From Accumulibacter sp. (GTDB lineage: Bacteria; Pseudomonadota; Gammaproteobacteria; Burkholderiales; Rhodocyclaceae), in the NCBI GenBank assembly GCA_031274075.1, contig JAISQQ010000016.1, positions 1 through 7,106 of the forward strand: DNA of 7,106 bases, written 5' to 3'. How positions within the stretch are numbered: position 1 is the stretch's first letter; each line of letters starts with the position of its first letter. The translations under genes and the position numbers were made by a program. The notes under the pieces are model-generated. The model did no database searches and was not told where the DNA came from. It saw only the letters and a program-made list of their open reading frames with translations. Below, one piece after another: positions 6,049-7,106 of the stretch.

Positions 6049-6054
6049 TAAAAT
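6049..6054 (+). promoter_or_regulatory. Weak -10 candidate for vanZ
   Basis: TAAAAT matches five of six -10 consensus bases and would start transcription around 20 bases before the vanZ ATG. The expected -35 position (about 6026-6031) matches poorly and falls in degenerate repeat sequence next to the palindrome, so the repeat may have replaced or modified the original upstream promoter. Confidence 0.3.
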
Positions 6055-6081
6055 CCGCGTCTCCACAAGCTCTTCCAGCCC

Positions 6082-7106
6082 ATGCCTACCGGTACTCCAC
6101 AAGCGGCTTCGTCGCCAGCCGGCGGCGATCCCCAGGTCCTGCCGCTGTTGCCGCGTTATCTGGCGATCGCGTATCTTGCGCTGATCGTCTATGCCAGCCT
6201 GCATCCGTTTTCCGGATGGCGCGCTTCCGGCATTTCGCCCTTCGTTTTTCTCGAAGCCGGCTGGCCCCGTTACTGGACGCTGTTCGACCTGGCGATCAAT
6301 GTCGCCGCGTACGTCCCTTTCGGATTTCTCCTGGCGCAAAGCATCGAGCGCCGCGCGCGCCGCCTGCCTGCTGCGCTGATCGCTTGCGCGTCCGGCGTGC
6401 TGCTGAGCCTGGCGATCGAAAGCATCCAGTCCTATCTGCCTTCCCGGGTGCCGTCCAACGTCGACCTGCTGTGCAACGGTCTCGGAGCCTGCCTGGGCGC
6501 GATACTGTCGTTTTGTTGCGGCAAACGTTTCTTCGCCCGTGTCTCGCGGGCGCAGGAACATTTCCTGGCTCCCGTCCCGCATGCCGAATACGGGCTGGTG
6601 CTGATCGGCCTGTGGCTGCTGATCCAGCTTTCTCCGGAAACGCTGCTGTTCGGCGCCGGCGATCTCCGCCACCTGCTCGCCATTTCTCCGGCGCTCCGTT
6701 ACGACGCGCCTTCGTTTTTCGCCCTGGAAACCGGCATCATCGTCTGCAACACCCTGGCCATCGGCCTGATCGTGAGCCTGTTTTTTGCCGGCAGCGCCCC
6801 GTCCCGCATCCTGGCCCGGTTTTTCGCCGCCGCCCTGCTGATCCGGACGCTGGCCGCCGCGGTGCTGGTCGGAGCGCAAAGCGCCCTGGCCTGGCTGACG
6901 CCGGGCGCCGGCGTGGGCATCCTGGTGGGCGGCGCGGCGCTCATGCTGGTGCTGCTGCTGCCGATCCCGATCCGCATCGCCATCGCCGGAATGGCCTTGA
7001 TGGCCGGGACCGTGCTGGTCAACCTCGCGCCGTTCAATCCCTATTCCGCGGCGGCGCTGGCCGTCTGGCGGCAAGGGCATTTTTTGAACTTCAACGGCCT
7101 GACGCG
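6082..7106 (+). CDS. VanZ-family membrane protein (3' end beyond window)
   Basis: An uninterrupted frame of 341 codons runs from ATG 6082 to the right edge; an in-frame TAA at 6048-6050 and no other ATG fix the start, though no Shine-Dalgarno sequence is visible. The N-terminal VanZ-like domain (about 24-146) shows YASLHPFSGWR (37-47), DLAINVAAYVPFGFLL (69-84) and ESIQSYLPSRVPSNVDLLCN (113-132), the conserved E-Q...R-S-D pattern of the family. Several more membrane helices follow (about 168-185, 213-236, 245-272, 275-315), a C-terminal extension I associate with longer proteobacterial VanZ proteins. The segment GHFLNFNGL near the edge suggests few residues are missing. VanZ itself gives low-level teicoplanin resistance in Gram-positive bacteria; the role of proteobacterial members is unknown, so resistance should not be assumed. 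It is transcribed divergently from the ynb-like operon. Confidence 0.9.
   Translation, partial: MPTGTPQAASSPAGGDPQVLPLLPRYLAIAYLALIVYASLHPFSGWRASGISPFVFLEAGWPRYWTLFDLAINVAAYVPFGFLLAQSIERRARRLPAALIACASGVLLSLAIESIQSYLPSRVPSNVDLLCNGLGACLGAILSFCCGKRFFARVSRAQEHFLAPVPHAEYGLVLIGLWLLIQLSPETLLFGAGDLRHLLAISPALRYDAPSFFALETGIIVCNTLAIGLIVSLFFAGSAPSRILARFFAAALLIRTLAAAVLVGAQSALAWLTPGAGVGILVGGAALMLVLLLPIPIRIAIAGMALMAGTVLVNLAPFNPYSAAALAVWRQGHFLNFNGLT

Noticed and set aside
5971..7080. 369-codon open frame on the minus strand
   Set aside because: It lies opposite the VanZ gene, starts within the palindrome, and its product is rich in Q, R, G, D and H without hydrophobic or domain pattern, typical of an antisense frame in GC-rich DNA.
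6082..7106. Glycopeptide-resistance gene
   Set aside because: Only the VanZ family fold is supported; there are no vanA-cluster genes nearby and the long proteobacterial form has no known resistance role.

Overview
The window looks like chromosomal DNA of a GC-rich proteobacterium, most likely a betaproteobacterium (Rhodocyclales/Burkholderiales-like). That is inferred from base composition, the long VanZ-family protein with a C-terminal membrane extension, and the intergenic repeat types; no rRNA or other phylogenetic marker is present. Coding density is high and there are no tRNA, rRNA, CRISPR or transposase genes.

Minus strand, read right to left (5722 to 1): a tightly packed operon resembling the poorly characterised ynbABCD cluster of E. 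coli. In transcription order it holds a CDP-alcohol phosphatidyltransferase (ynbA-like, 5096-5722), an alpha/beta hydrolase fused to a SAM-dependent methyltransferase (ynbC-like, 3273-5099), a lower-GC DUF695 gene (2099-3280), a membrane PAP2 phosphatase fused to a dual-specificity phosphatase (ynbD-like, 738-2102) and a small membrane protein (323-754). All four junctions overlap (4, 8, 4 and 17 nt), which implies co-transcription and translational coupling. After a 223-bp repeat-filled gap, an incomplete minus-strand gene at 1-99 looks like the N-terminus of a lysophospholipid acyltransferase. No CDP-diglyceride synthase (ynbB) is visible; it may lie beyond the left edge.

Plus strand (6082 to the right edge): a VanZ-family membrane protein, cut by the window end and divergent from the operon. 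The 359-bp divergent intergenic region (5723-6081) holds an extended -10 promoter candidate for the operon, two minus-strand hairpins, a 102-bp imperfect palindrome and a weak -10 for vanZ.

Taken together, the operon encodes a plausible membrane-lipid pathway: transfer of a phosphatidyl group to an alcohol, dephosphorylation, and hydrolysis/methylation of lipid or headgroup, with acyl transfer by the following gene. The product is not known. The points most worth attention are the foreign-looking DUF695 gene fitted between ynbC and ynbD without breaking the overlaps, the Asp-to-Asn changes in the phosphatidyltransferase motif, and the two intergenic regions that share repeat modules, one of which supplies the stop codon of the small membrane protein.
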